Source: Bacteroidota bacterium
GTDB taxonomy: Bacteria; Bacteroidota; Bacteroidia; Flavobacteriales_D; Crocinitomicaceae
Length of the DNA stretch: 64,000 nucleotides
Direction of reading: 5' to 3'
NCBI GenBank assembly: GCA_024280295.1
Contig: JAJRQK010000039.1
Coordinates: 124,001 to 188,000, forward strand
Positions 18,910 to 26,960 of the stretch are shown here, piece by piece. How positions within the stretch are numbered: the first letter of the stretch is position 1; every line of letters starts with the position of its first letter. The translations under genes and the position numbers were made by a program. The notes below the pieces were generated by a model that was not told the DNA's origin, made no database searches, and saw only the letters and a program-made list of their open reading frames with translations.

Positions 18910-20022
18910 TTGTATCGCAAAAAGCTTTCCAAATACAAATTGTTGAAATCCTTGAAAGAAAATCAATCCACAGTTGCACTAGTTGAAGTTGGAGGTTCGC
19001 ACGACGAATGTCTTCTTAGTCAATTAGTCGCTCTAAATAATCGTGGCTGCAAAGTGATTTTAGTTTGTAATAAACGAATCCAAGAACGAAACCCTCACTT
19101 TAATGAATGGGTTGATCAGTGGATTATCTTTGATTTCTTCTCGAAAGCATGGCAAGATTTCAAGATTGTACGGAAAATGATGAAGGATATCAAACGATCT
19201 GGAGCGGACTTCATCGTTTTTAATACTGCACAAGGTGGAATTGTTCGAAATGCCGTACTTATTTCGTTATTCTCTAAAATCAAGTTCTGTGGAATTATTC
19301 ACACGACACGAAAATTCGAAGGTAGCTTTACGCAGAAATTAATCTCTTGGAAAATCAAACGCTATCTTCTTTTAAGCGAAGACTTATTGAAAAGTGTACC
19401 TAAAAATAGACTTGGTCTCGATTATTTCTATCCGTTGCGATTCCCAAAAGGCGAACCAGTGATGAAACCTAAAGCTGATAACCTACAAATCACACTTATT
19501 GGTGGTGTTGAAAACCGACGGAAAGATCTCGTAGGCTTCATTAACATGATAGAAGGAATTAAGAACATTCACTTCATCTTTCTAGGGAAGAGTGATCCAA
19601 AAAACGAGGAGGTAATCCAATTCAAAAAAGAATTGGCTAAACGCGGGATTTCAAAACAGGTTTCCCTTTTCGACACTTTTATTTCTCACGATCAGTTTGA
19701 TCGTATTCTTCAGAAAACCGATGCAATTCTGCCATTGATACATCCTGGAACAACAAGTGCAGAACAGTATTTTAAAAATCAAATAGCTGGAGCAATGACG
19801 GTTTCATTTTCCTACAAGATTCCACTGTTATTGCATAATTCGTATCGACATATTGAAGAAATGCAACCTGCTTCGATCTATTACTCGGTTCAAGCCTTTC
19901 AGTTAGCTATTGAGCAATTTTTGAGTGAAAAAGATATTATTGTAGAAAGAATGGTAAACCATATTGGTTACAATGAAGAATTTCAGGAAGAGCGGTACTT
20001 GAAGTTTGTATTGAAAGGTTAA
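18910..20022 (+). CDS. Glycosyltransferase (GT-B, group 1/4-like)
   Basis: This is a 370-residue soluble protein without signal peptide. An N-terminal Rossmann-like half (VEVGGSHDECLLSQLVALNNRGCKVILVCN) leads to a C-terminal half with ITLIGGVENRRKDLVGFI and a nucleotide-sugar-binding-like end (ILPLIHPGTTSAEQYFKNQIAGAMTVSFSYKIPLLLH). This fits a GT-B glycosyltransferase acting on envelope glycans or lipids; donor and acceptor are unknown. No ATG is available: the frame opens at TTG codons (18910, 18943), and an in-frame stop lies a few codons upstream. The N-terminus is thus uncertain. Confidence 0.72.
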   Translation: MYRKKLSKYKLLKSLKENQSTVALVEVGGSHDECLLSQLVALNNRGCKVILVCNKRIQERNPHFNEWVDQWIIFDFFSKAWQDFKIVRKMMKDIKRSGADFIVFNTAQGGIVRNAVLISLFSKIKFCGIIHTTRKFEGSFTQKLISWKIKRYLLLSEDLLKSVPKNRLGLDYFYPLRFPKGEPVMKPKADNLQITLIGGVENRRKDLVGFINMIEGIKNIHFIFLGKSDPKNEEVIQFKKELAKRGISKQVSLFDTFISHDQFDRILQKTDAILPLIHPGTTSAEQYFKNQIAGAMTVSFSYKIPLLLHNSYRHIEEMQPASIYYSVQAFQLAIEQFLSEKDIIVERMVNHIGYNEEFQEERYLKFVLKG

Positions 20023-20253
20023 TAAATCATGAGAGTAAGTCCGCATAATGTAATATCAAACTAGATGATTATTGATGGTTCCGTTCTGAAAAAATTACTT
20101 GATAAACACAAAGTGGCATTTTAAGTGGGAATTGATCAGATCTTAAGTTCGCTGATAATTGCGGAAATATATTTCTTAATAAGTAATTGTATTGTCAGTT
20201 GTACAGCGCATAGTGGTTTTTGTTACTTTGTGATGTATGTAGGATTTAAAACG

Positions 20254-20283
20254 AAAAAAGGCGCCGAACATAAGTCCGACACC
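20254..20283 (-). terminator. Terminator of the lipoprotein pair
   Basis: On the minus strand a 10-base stem (20283-20274 with 20269-20260) pairs fully when G-U pairs are allowed, around a 4-base loop, and is followed by six Ts. It lies 24 bases past the stop of the 20307-20681 gene. It is a classical factor-independent terminator. Confidence 0.8.
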
Positions 20284-20306
20284 CTCTTCCTTTTTCAGCA
20301 TCTTTG

Positions 20307-20681
20307 CTATTGAACGAAAACAGTTTCTGTAGTCGTCGTTTCTTGTTCAACTTTAATAATCCCTTCTCCAGTTAGCGATCCATTGGTAACGTCAATATTT
20401 AACACTGCTACTCCAGCTTGACCTAATTGATAGACTTCATCGAAGTTAAAAATGGCTTCTCCTGCTGAATTTGTAATTGTCGTATCATAAAGAACAACAC
20501 TCGCAGGCTGATTTGTTGTTGATTGTCCATAAACAATAACAGTTGCACCTACTACAGCTTGACTACTTGCGTCCAATACACGAATAACAGCAACAGTATC
20601 CTCTTTCTTTCGACACGAAACTAGCATTACCGAAATAAGTAAAGCGAATAATCCGAATGTGAAGAACTTATTTAATTTCAT
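20307..20681 (-). CDS. Small lipoprotein with carboxypeptidase-regulatory-like beta domain (paralogue 2)
   Basis: This is a 124-residue lipoprotein (lipobox MLVSC, Cys near residue 22). Its single beta-sandwich-like domain opens with VAVIRVLDASSQAVVGATVIVYG and contains TTITNSAGEAIFNF, the pattern of transthyretin-like or CarboxypepD_reg folds. It is clearly paralogous to the gene just upstream (11-base gap) and shares the ending pattern TTxTETVxxx. Function unknown; it is likely a surface or periplasmic binding module. The pair ends at a terminator. Confidence 0.75.
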   Translation of the reverse strand: MKLNKFFTFGLFALLISVMLVSCRKKEDTVAVIRVLDASSQAVVGATVIVYGQSTTNQPASVVLYDTTITNSAGEAIFNFDEVYQLGQAGVAVLNIDVTNGSLTGEGIIKVEQETTTTETVFVQ

Positions 20682-20692
20682 AACTTATTAAT

Positions 20693-21073
20693 TTAATTTG
20701 GTAGATATACCGTTTCAACAGCAGTAGTATGCGACCGAGCCCGAATATACCCATTGGCTGTTTTGGTTCCAGATTTTGCAATAATATCAAAGTAAGCAAC
20801 AACGTTATCATCACCTGCATCATCATAATATGCTTTCATATTAAATGTCGCGAAACCAGAATCATTCGTGAAAATCGTATCAACATACTCTAGTGTTGCT
20901 GGATCTGAATTGATGTCGCCAACAATGATCACCTTAGCTCCTTCCACAAGCTCGTTACTTGCCGATCGAACAAATATTTTAATTCCAGATGGTTCCTTGT
21001 TTTTGCATGATTGAATAAATCCAACCGATAAACAAATAAACAACAATAACCCTATTTTTTGTGCCTTATTCAT
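20693..21073 (-). CDS. Small lipoprotein with carboxypeptidase-regulatory-like beta domain (paralogue 1)
   Basis: This is a 126-residue lipoprotein; I choose the ATG at 21073 over the upstream TTG because it gives a normal signal peptide with lipobox IQSC. The domain begins IKIFVRSASNELVEGAKVIIVG and continues with DTIFTNDSGFATFNM, parallel to the downstream paralogue. The repeated architecture shows a tandem duplication with strong divergence. A TAnnTTTG box lies 22 bases upstream. Role unknown. Confidence 0.75.
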   Translation of the reverse strand: MNKAQKIGLLLFICLSVGFIQSCKNKEPSGIKIFVRSASNELVEGAKVIIVGDINSDPATLEYVDTIFTNDSGFATFNMKAYYDDAGDDNVVAYFDIIAKSGTKTANGYIRARSHTTAVETVYLPN

Positions 21074-21095
21074 AGTGTTTTGCAATGATAGTTCT

Positions 21096-21103
21096 CAAAT
21101 ATA
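21096..21103 (-). promoter_or_regulatory. Minus-7 box of the lipoprotein pair
   Basis: The minus strand reads TATATTTG, a full match to TAnnTTTG, 22 bases before the ATG at 21073. This supports that start. No good upstream box is seen at the 19-base spacing. Confidence 0.5.
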
Positions 21104-21279
21104 CGCTAAAAATCAGATTCTGTAAAAAACTTTGACTCTGAATTCTTAACTTCGTACGCGCTTATCGCGGTTTTGTTACAATAAAACAATTAACTACCGC
21201 AAAAAGTTACAGCAATTAACAGTGTAATTATTGTTAAAACGCACTTTTTGGTGGAATAGTTGGCTGACTAGACAAAGAA

Positions 21280-22302
21280 ATGAACGAAAAGATTACAAAA
21301 ATACAGGAAGAAATCAATGCAAACTTGATTAAATCTAAGCAACAACTGGAAGACTTCAGAATCAAATACCTTGGGTCAAAAGGTCTTGTAAAACAGTTGT
21401 TTGGCGAATTAAAATTGATTCCTAAAGAGGAAAAACGTACTGTTGGGCAAATGCTTAATGGGTTAAGAGAATTTGCACAGGCAACATTTGATCGAGCACA
21501 AGAAAGGTTGGGAGAAAAAGGTGGAGAAAGACAAAAACCGGACCTCTCTCGACCAGCAGATCAGCTTGAAGTTGGTTCACGGCATCCGCTTTCAATTGTA
21601 CGAAGTGAAATCATAGAAATATTTAGCCGAATTGGGTTTTCTGTCTCAGAAGGACCGGAAATTGAAGATGACTGGCATAATTTCTCCGCTTTAAATTTCC
21701 CACCTGAACATCCTGCGCGAGATATGCAGGATACCTTTTTTATCGAAAAAGGAGAAAATGAAATTGCATTACGAACACATACTTCTTCTGTTCAAGTGCG
21801 TGTTATGGAAAATTCAAAACCTCCAATTCGTACGATTTCTCCAGGAAGGGTATATCGGAATGAAGCAATTTCAGCACGAGCTCACTGTTTTTTCCATCAA
21901 GTGGAAGGACTTTACATTGATAAAGACGTTTCATTCGCCGATTTGAAGCAAACACTATTGTACTTTGCTAAAGAAATGTTCGGTGAAAAAGCGCAAATTA
22001 GACTCCGTCCTTCCTATTTCCCATTCACAGAGCCAAGTGCTGAAGTGGATATATCCTGCACGATTTGCAGTGGAAAAGGATGCAATGTATGTAAGTATTC
22101 AGGGTGGTTAGAGATCTTAGGGTGCGGAATGGTTGACCCAAACGTATTGGAGGCAAGTAACATTGATAGTAAGGAATATACAGGATTTGCGTTTGGAATG
22201 GGCGTAGAGCGAATAGCACAATTGAAATATAGAGTGAACGATTTACGTTTGTACTCCGAGAATGACCTTCGATTCTTGAAACAATTTACATCAGAAATGT
22301 AA
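21280..22302 (+). CDS. pheS: Phenylalanyl-tRNA synthetase alpha subunit
   Basis: This 340-residue catalytic subunit charges tRNA-Phe. An N-terminal coiled-coil (about residues 1-90) precedes the class II core. Motif 2 is visible in PGRVYRNEAISARAHCFFHQVEGLYID, and motif 3 in FAFGMGVERIAQLKY. The block SCTICSGKGCNVCKYSGW is the usual conserved Cys-rich loop of PheS. The beta subunit gene is not in this window. It is followed after 2 bases by ytxJ and then a cyclase gene. Confidence 0.97.
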   Translation: MNEKITKIQEEINANLIKSKQQLEDFRIKYLGSKGLVKQLFGELKLIPKEEKRTVGQMLNGLREFAQATFDRAQERLGEKGGERQKPDLSRPADQLEVGSRHPLSIVRSEIIEIFSRIGFSVSEGPEIEDDWHNFSALNFPPEHPARDMQDTFFIEKGENEIALRTHTSSVQVRVMENSKPPIRTISPGRVYRNEAISARAHCFFHQVEGLYIDKDVSFADLKQTLLYFAKEMFGEKAQIRLRPSYFPFTEPSAEVDISCTICSGKGCNVCKYSGWLEILGCGMVDPNVLEASNIDSKEYTGFAFGMGVERIAQLKYRVNDLRLYSENDLRFLKQFTSEM

Positions 22303-22304
22303 TT

Positions 22305-22679
22305 ATGGGATGGTTTAGTAAAACACGCGAAAGCAAACAACAACTTCCATGGAATCAATTGACTTCCGTGGATCAACTGAAAGATGTAATTAAGTCATCT
22401 TCAGATAAGCCAGTGCTGTTGTTCAAGCATAGTACACGATGTAGTATTTCCTCGATGGCTTTTTCTGGTTTTCAGAATGGATGGGAAGGAACTGAAGAAC
22501 AAATTGGAATTTACTATCTCGATCTCTTGAATTATCGTGATGTATCGAATCAAATTGCTGAACTTACAGGGGTGATGCATCAGTCTCCACAGATTATTGT
22601 TCTAAAAAATAACAAGGTGGTTTATACAGCAACTCACACAGCAATTAGTGCTAGAGCAGCTTTAAAGTCGATTAACTAA
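22305..22679 (+). CDS. ytxJ: YtxJ-family monothiol bacilliredoxin
   Basis: This is a 124-residue thioredoxin-fold protein. A single active-site-like cysteine lies in LLFKHSTRCSISSMA (about residue 46). Then come the cis-Pro region QSPQIIVLKNNKVVYTATH and a final helix. This matches the bacillithiol-linked YtxJ family, which predicts that the organism makes bacillithiol (inference; no biosynthesis gene here). It lies between pheS and the cyclase gene with 2-base and 0-base gaps. Confidence 0.85.
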   Translation: MGWFSKTRESKQQLPWNQLTSVDQLKDVIKSSSDKPVLLFKHSTRCSISSMAFSGFQNGWEGTEEQIGIYYLDLLNYRDVSNQIAELTGVMHQSPQIIVLKNNKVVYTATHTAISARAALKSIN

Positions 22680-23762
22680 ATGAAAAAGAAAATAATCATT
22701 GGATTAATCTTGCTTGTTGGTGGAGTTCTGCTGATTATGCCACTATTTAAATCTGATCCAGACGTTGAAAGTGGTGAATTGGCTGTTTTTGAGTTCGACC
22801 AAGAGAACCTTGCCATGCATGTAGGCGATAAAATTGATCTAAAACTGAGAATCGAGCAGCCTATTGTGAAACTGGAGTTAATTCTAGATAACTCTGTAGT
22901 TGAAACATGGGAATCACCAAGCGGAACGGTAGTTTATAGGCTTATTGGAGAGCAGAATCTAATGGGAGGTCATCGATTGACTTTACGTGCAACAGATAGT
23001 AATGGGAATACGAACAATGACTATCTGATGCTGCGAATTTTGTCGGACATTGTTCCTGATAAAATGATCGCTAAGATTGAAGGATCATACCCACACTTGA
23101 CAAGCAGTTATACGCAAGGACTAGAATTCCATCAAGGGCGACTTTTTGAAGGAACTGGAGATCCTGGCCGACTTGGTATGACAACTGTTGCTGAAGTTGA
23201 CTTAACAACCGGAAAGTGGAAGGAAGGCAAATTCATGGGACTTGGACCGACTCGCTTTGGCGAAGGAATTACAATCTTAAACGATAAACTTTACCAATTA
23301 ACGTGGCAAAGTCAAGTGTGTTATGTTTATAATGTAGATAGTCTGCATGGAAACATTCAGGAATTCAATTATATCGGTGAAGGCTGGGGGTTGTGCAACG
23401 ATGGTGAATCACTCATTATGTCAAATGGTTCCGAAAGAATTGTTTTTCGTGATCCAGCATCATTTACAACTACACGCACGATTGATGTTTATGATAATAC
23501 AGGACCAATTGCAAACCTAAATGAGCTAGAATACATCGATGGATTGATCTATGCGAATGTTTATCAAACATCTCTTCTAATGGTTATTGATCCTAAAACA
23601 GGAAAAGTACTCAAGTCGATTGATGCTTCTGATTTATTTAGTGAAACCGATGGTCGTGGAGAAGTCCTCAACGGAATCGCTTATGATTCAGAAACAGGAA
23701 AAACATATATGACGGGTAAGTACTGGTCGAAAATGTTTGAGGTCAAGTTTTTGGATAAGTAG
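22680..23762 (+). CDS. Glutaminyl-peptide cyclotransferase (beta-propeller type)
   Basis: This is a 360-residue protein with an N-terminal signal anchor (about residues 3-22). After an Ig-like segment of about 100 residues comes the five-bladed propeller of bacterial glutaminyl cyclases. Landmarks are SSYTQGLEFHQGRLFEGTGDPG, FGEGITILNDKLYQLTW, EGWGLCNDG and NELEYIDGLIYANVY. The enzyme makes N-terminal pyroglutamate on exported proteins. This is common in T9SS-bearing Bacteroidota, where signal cleavage often exposes Gln. Its ATG follows the ytxJ stop directly. Confidence 0.88.
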   Translation: MKKKIIIGLILLVGGVLLIMPLFKSDPDVESGELAVFEFDQENLAMHVGDKIDLKLRIEQPIVKLELILDNSVVETWESPSGTVVYRLIGEQNLMGGHRLTLRATDSNGNTNNDYLMLRILSDIVPDKMIAKIEGSYPHLTSSYTQGLEFHQGRLFEGTGDPGRLGMTTVAEVDLTTGKWKEGKFMGLGPTRFGEGITILNDKLYQLTWQSQVCYVYNVDSLHGNIQEFNYIGEGWGLCNDGESLIMSNGSERIVFRDPASFTTTRTIDVYDNTGPIANLNELEYIDGLIYANVYQTSLLMVIDPKTGKVLKSIDASDLFSETDGRGEVLNGIAYDSETGKTYMTGKYWSKMFEVKFLDK

Positions 23763-23781
23763 TTAAACGTAAGATCTAAAA

Positions 23782-24942
23782 TCAGTCTTTTTTTCGTTGG
23801 AAAAGCCGTTTAACAAATGCGCTATCACGAAGCTTCATCGCCGGAAGTTCGTAATATTTATAGATTATAATGGATAGAACAATTGTTAGTGTCCAATAGG
23901 TAATAGATTTGAATATCATTAGTTGGTATTGATTGCCAGAAATAGCGTCCCATGGAATAGCTCGCTGCACAATCCACCATTTAACGAGACAGAAATTTAT
24001 TAGATACATTGAATATGATATCAGACTGATATACGTTATTGATCGAAAAAAAAACCCTTCCCCAGATTTCAAATCATTTAAGCATGGAAGAAGAAAAAGT
24101 GTACCAATAGCGTTAACTGAAAAAGAGAAAACACAGGTGTACATACCGAAATTATCGAGTTCATTGTATTCGAAATAACGCTGAAAAAGCAAAATCCCGA
24201 TCCCAAAGAAGAAGAAGAATACTTTGTGTTTTATCCAAAACATACGGTAATAGTAAAACAAATACGCCCCAACAACACCATATATTATACTGTCCAATCT
24301 CATAAACACTTGTTTGCGAAATGCAACATCCCAATAGTTGAGACCATCCACTAATTCTGTTGCGTTGAAGCGGCCAAGTCTTAAATAAGTGATGATTAAA
24401 ACAGTAGCAATGCAAGTGAAAAACACAACATGCTTGGTTTGAAGTTTTAACAACCGAACACCTAAGAAAAGAACGATAGGGACTAGCAGGTAAAACCATT
24501 CTTCGATGCTTAAACTCCATGCTTCTGGAAAAAAATGAATACTGTGAGAATAGAGATTTTGACTGAAATAAAAAAGGCTTCGGATGTCCCACAGGTTTAC
24601 ATCGTCGCCAAAAATAAAAGCTAAAACGACTAAGATTGTAAGTATAAGAAAATATGCAGGGAGAGTTCTAGCCCATCTTCGAATCCAAAAGTAGAGTAAG
24701 CTACTCGTTTCATTCTTTTTCTTTTCTAGGAGATTGATGAGAATAGAGCCAATTAGAAAACCGCTTAATACGAAAAAAATAGAGACGCCATCAAAATTGA
24801 TGTAGTGAATTAATTCTGGAATAGGCTTAGGATAAACGTCTCGACCATGCTCTAAGACTACAAAAATAATTGCAAGCGCACGAAGAATATCGAGCCCGTA
24901 AATTCGCTTAGGATTAATCGTGAGCTTAAGTAATTCTGTCAA
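23782..24942 (-). CDS. Acyltransferase 3 family membrane protein
   Basis: This is a 386-residue integral membrane acyltransferase with about ten helices. It has the family's start (RIYGLDILRALAIIFVVLEHGRD, with the conserved His) and FFVLSGFLIG, and later a WSLSIEEWFYLL block with the conserved Glu. Such enzymes O-acetylate envelope polysaccharides or lipids. No ATG exists near the start: the frame opens at a TTG at 24942, and a TAnnTTTG-like box overlaps that codon, so the exact N-terminus is unsettled. It converges on the cyclase gene with a 19-base gap. Confidence 0.88.
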   Translation of the reverse strand: MTELLKLTINPKRIYGLDILRALAIIFVVLEHGRDVYPKPIPELIHYINFDGVSIFFVLSGFLIGSILINLLEKKKNETSSLLYFWIRRWARTLPAYFLILTILVVLAFIFGDDVNLWDIRSLFYFSQNLYSHSIHFFPEAWSLSIEEWFYLLVPIVLFLGVRLLKLQTKHVVFFTCIATVLIITYLRLGRFNATELVDGLNYWDVAFRKQVFMRLDSIIYGVVGAYLFYYYRMFWIKHKVFFFFFGIGILLFQRYFEYNELDNFGMYTCVFSFSVNAIGTLFLLPCLNDLKSGEGFFFRSITYISLISYSMYLINFCLVKWWIVQRAIPWDAISGNQYQLMIFKSITYWTLTIVLSIIIYKYYELPAMKLRDSAFVKRLFQRKKD

Positions 24943-25206
24943 ATCTATGAATGATCTTTCTATGTCTATTTATGTGATCTGCAAGATAATTTAATTATCT
25001 GATTGATAAAACAATCAAAAAAATTGAATGGACGTTTGATAGAAAGGCATATTGAGCAACCGTTTTTCGAAAAATTAGCGCGGTTTTGTGGGTGCACATA
25101 ATTTTTTTCTTCGTAACTTCATTAGAAATACAATCAAAAACAAGGTTAAGACAGATGCTCAAAATAAATGCGCTATACTTTAAAAACGCCAAGTATTTTT
25201 TTCTTT

Positions 25207-25419
25207 TTACATAATAGGTAAGCCATTTACCCTAACAGTTCGATTGCTACTTTTAGTAGAGTTGATCCCAAGTTGACCAAAATTATTTCGCCCAGTGGTC
25301 AAGACATTTCCTTCTTTAGTTAGAATTATTGCATGTCCATTTCCACCATCAATTTGTTGGGGATATACGGTTAAAGACAAAAGCGAGACTAATAAAATTA
25401 AGATGTAGTGCTTAGGCAT
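25207..25419 (-). pseudogene. Truncated RCC1-repeat protein
   Basis: This 70-residue frame has an intact signal peptide (MPKHYILILLVSLLSLTVYP) followed by a single RCC1-type repeat (GGNGHAIILTKEGNVLTTGRNNFGQLG) and then stops. RCC1-repeat proteins normally carry several such repeats forming a propeller, and in Bacteroidota often a C-terminal T9SS sorting domain. One repeat cannot fold alone, so I read this as the 5' stub of a decayed gene. The flanks (24943-25206 and 25420-25605) hold nothing recognisable. Confidence 0.65.
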
Positions 25420-25605
25420 AAGTTAGTTTTCTATTCTAACGAGGTTTAGACATCTGAAGTTGGGTTTAAGTTGGAAATTTGGACAGAGTGATAAAAGACG
25501 TATTAAAATCTGATTCAAATTATATTTCAAGAACCTCTGTAATCTTACTTTTATTTACGGTTGACAAACTATTATTTTAGTTGATAAAACCATTTAAAAA
25601 ATCAC

Positions 25606-25833
25606 TCAACCCAACATTCCCACTCTCTTCTTCGCTTTAGTGTATAGAAGAACCCCATTATCACTCATTTTCTCGCACCTCTTTGGAACGAGCGTTCGTC
25701 TTTGATCATCCTCGAAATCAAAGAAGGTTTTACGCGTCATTTCTCCGTCGTCACCAAGTGTGAGAAGTACAGCAAACCATTTCGTTTCACGTTTCGTTTT
25801 TTCTTGTCTGCCTCGATAATAAATGTGACCCAA
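25606..25833 (-). pseudogene. C-terminal fragment of an unidentified protein
   Basis: This open stretch of about 75 codons lacks an ATG near its start (it opens at TTG) and is bounded upstream by a stop. Its end has the look of a C-terminal tail of a longer exported protein: a hydrophobic strand WFAVLLTLGDDGEMTRKTFF, then a basic segment finishing KKRVGMLG. I do not recognise the family. With the RCC1 stub next to it, it marks a region of gene decay. A genuine small gene cannot be excluded. Confidence 0.4.
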
Positions 25834-25889
25834 TAAACGACATTCAATGGTTTATCTGCCTACCACTATGAGCAACCTTTTTTTCTCAC

Positions 25890-25897
25890 TATCTTTG
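25890..25897 (+). promoter_or_regulatory. Minus-7 box of the membrane protein-ribE pair
   Basis: TATCTTTG matches TAnnTTTG fully and ends four bases before the ATG at 25902. The transcript would therefore begin at or almost at the start codon. No TTTG box is seen at the 19-base spacing. Confidence 0.45.
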
Positions 25898-25901
25898 ACA
25901 A

Positions 25902-26285
25902 ATGAAAATTGTTCTTGGATCTGTATTTGGCTTAATTGCATCATTTGCCGCTAATTACTTAATATTACTTCTCTTTATGCGAATGGATGCTGCCGTAGAC
26001 TTAAATGATCCGGAAGCACTCGCGGAATTTGTTAAAGGTTTCACAACATTTGACTATATGATCCCTTTGTCTGCTCATTTATTTGGGGTTCTCACTGGAC
26101 TGTTAACCGCTCGTGCAATTTGTAAATTTTCCGCACTTCCATTAGTAATTGTGATGACCTTCCACATGGCAGCAACTGTACTAAATTTAATTGCAATTCC
26201 ACATCCAATTTGGTTTGCTGTAGTCGACATCATTGGACCAATATTAATTTTCATTCCATTTATTAAGACTCAAAAGCGCGCATAA
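25902..26285 (+). CDS. Small membrane protein of unknown function
   Basis: This is a 127-residue protein with four hydrophobic helices (about residues 2-27, 50-73, 78-98 and 103-122) and a short acidic loop between the first two. I do not recognise the family. The ribE start codon follows its stop immediately, so the two are probably co-transcribed. There is no other sign of a link to flavin metabolism, and a riboflavin transporter role would be speculation. Confidence 0.7.
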   Translation: MKIVLGSVFGLIASFAANYLILLLFMRMDAAVDLNDPEALAEFVKGFTTFDYMIPLSAHLFGVLTGLLTARAICKFSALPLVIVMTFHMAATVLNLIAIPHPIWFAVVDIIGPILIFIPFIKTQKRA

Positions 26286-26864
26286 ATGTTTACCGGAATT
26301 ATTGAACAATTAGGAACAGTAAAAAACATCGCGAAGGAAGGTGAGAACGTTCACTTTACCATCGATGCAGCATTTACGGACGAACTAAAAATCGATCAAA
26401 GTGTTGCCCATAACGGCTGTTGTTTGACGGTTGTAAAAACCGATGACTCAGAATATGTTGTTACAGCAATTTTAGAGACATTACGCAAGACGAATCTCGG
26501 AACATGGCAAATTGGAACAAAGGTCAATTTAGAGCGGTGCATGATTATGAACGGTCGCCTTGACGGGCATATTGTTCAAGGTCATGTGGATACAACTGCA
26601 AAATGCACGGCTATCTCAAATGAAGATGGTAGCTGGAAATATACATTCAACTACTCTACCGGAGACATTACTGTTGAAAAAGGCTCAATAACCGTGAATG
26701 GAGCAAGTTTAACAGTGGTGGATTCAACTAATACCGGCTTCTCTGTCTGTATAATCCCTTATACGCAAGAGTTTACCAATTTTCATGCATTGGAAGTTGG
26801 TAGTACTGTGAATTTAGAATTTGATATTATTGGGAAGTATGTCGCAAAGCTGCTTCAAAAGTAG
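26286..26864 (+). CDS. ribE: Riboflavin synthase alpha subunit
   Basis: This 192-residue enzyme converts two lumazine molecules to riboflavin and a pyrimidinedione. It shows the characteristic N-terminus MFTGIIEQLGTVKNI and the internal duplication of two lumazine-binding barrels (residues about 1-90 and 95-185). The conserved blocks are NGCCLTVV and ITVNGASLTVV, and a C-terminal trimerisation helix ends the protein. No FMN riboswitch is visible upstream. Full length and intact. Confidence 0.95.
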   Translation: MFTGIIEQLGTVKNIAKEGENVHFTIDAAFTDELKIDQSVAHNGCCLTVVKTDDSEYVVTAILETLRKTNLGTWQIGTKVNLERCMIMNGRLDGHIVQGHVDTTAKCTAISNEDGSWKYTFNYSTGDITVEKGSITVNGASLTVVDSTNTGFSVCIIPYTQEFTNFHALEVGSTVNLEFDIIGKYVAKLLQK

Positions 26865-26960
26865 GATTTGAGGTATAGGGCAGTGTTTAATGTAAAAGCT
26901 TTAACTGTTGCGAGTTCTCAAGAAATAAACTCCATGCCAAAGCGTCCAACTAAAATTAGA

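Noticed and set aside
21215-21237. TTAACA/TGTTAA inverted repeat upstream of pheS as an operator or T-box.
   Set aside because: The arms are only six AT-rich bases and none of the T-box landmarks (specifier loop, antiterminator sequence) is present.
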